From contig NZ_DATLJA010000033.1 in the NCBI RefSeq assembly GCF_035539115.1, forward strand, positions 1-13,704: DNA of 13,704 nt, in the 5' to 3' direction. The position numbers were made by a program, and so were the translations under genes. Each line of letters opens with the position of its first letter. The first letter of the stretch is position 1. A model generated the notes under the pieces. That model was not told the origin of the DNA. It ran no database searches and saw only the letters and a list, made by a program, of their open reading frames with translations. Below, one piece after another: positions 13,678 to 13,704 of this stretch. This stretch comes from Desulfitobacterium_A sp035539115 (GTDB lineage: Bacteria > Bacillota > Desulfitobacteriia > Desulfitobacteriales > Desulfitobacteriaceae).

Positions 13678-13704
13678 GGTGTTGTACCTCCTAAAAGTTA
13701 TTTT

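Overview
The window looks like chromosome of a Gram-positive, anaerobic, spore-forming clostridium. Desulfosporosinus or Desulfitobacterium relatives fit best, but that placement is inference from gene content. The pointers are the long single-chain PurL of the Gram-positive clade, a YtvI-type sporulation membrane protein, a secreted repeat protein with a Gram-positive style ribosome binding site, and a large membrane polyferredoxin. No phage, plasmid, transposase or CRISPR array is visible.

Layout: (1) 1-3850, plus strand. The tail of an upstream frame is followed by an unusual 799-residue protein that joins a CRP-like sensor domain, a degenerate sigma-54-activator AAA+ domain and a NosR-like membrane iron-sulfur module. 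After it come a lipoprotein of the ComEC-type metallo-beta-lactamase fold and a small DUF3006-like protein that overlaps it by 4 bases. (2) 3851-4448, no intact gene. It starts with a near-consensus promoter, a nested-hairpin RNA and an intrinsic terminator, then holds what look like decayed minus-strand frames and a strong hairpin beyond plsC. (3) 4449-7174. plsC (minus) diverges from gltX (plus); gltX is followed by adjacent tRNA-Gln(CUG) and tRNA-Glu(CUC) genes with their own promoter and terminator. (4) 7172-7358, a mosaic of repeat modules. (5) 7490-11296, large purL. (6) 11348-11445, a short broken remnant resembling the start of a YbjQ/UPF0145 protein. (7) 11456-12559, ytvI-like permease. 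(8) 12620-12942, a perfect hairpin and three tandem 94-bp copies of the repeat seen after the tRNAs. The last copy runs into the 3' end of (9), a minus-strand secreted protein with two internal repeats.

Most genes are independent units. Functional links are visible in two places: the lipoprotein/DUF3006 pair, probably one transcript with the gene before them, and gltX beside the genes of two tRNAs that a non-discriminating GluRS would charge. The points most worth a second look are the degenerate regulator/polyferredoxin fusion, the orphan structured RNA at about 3909-4050, and the repeat family whose hairpins keep their pairing while their sequence changes and which supplies the C-terminus of a neighbouring protein.
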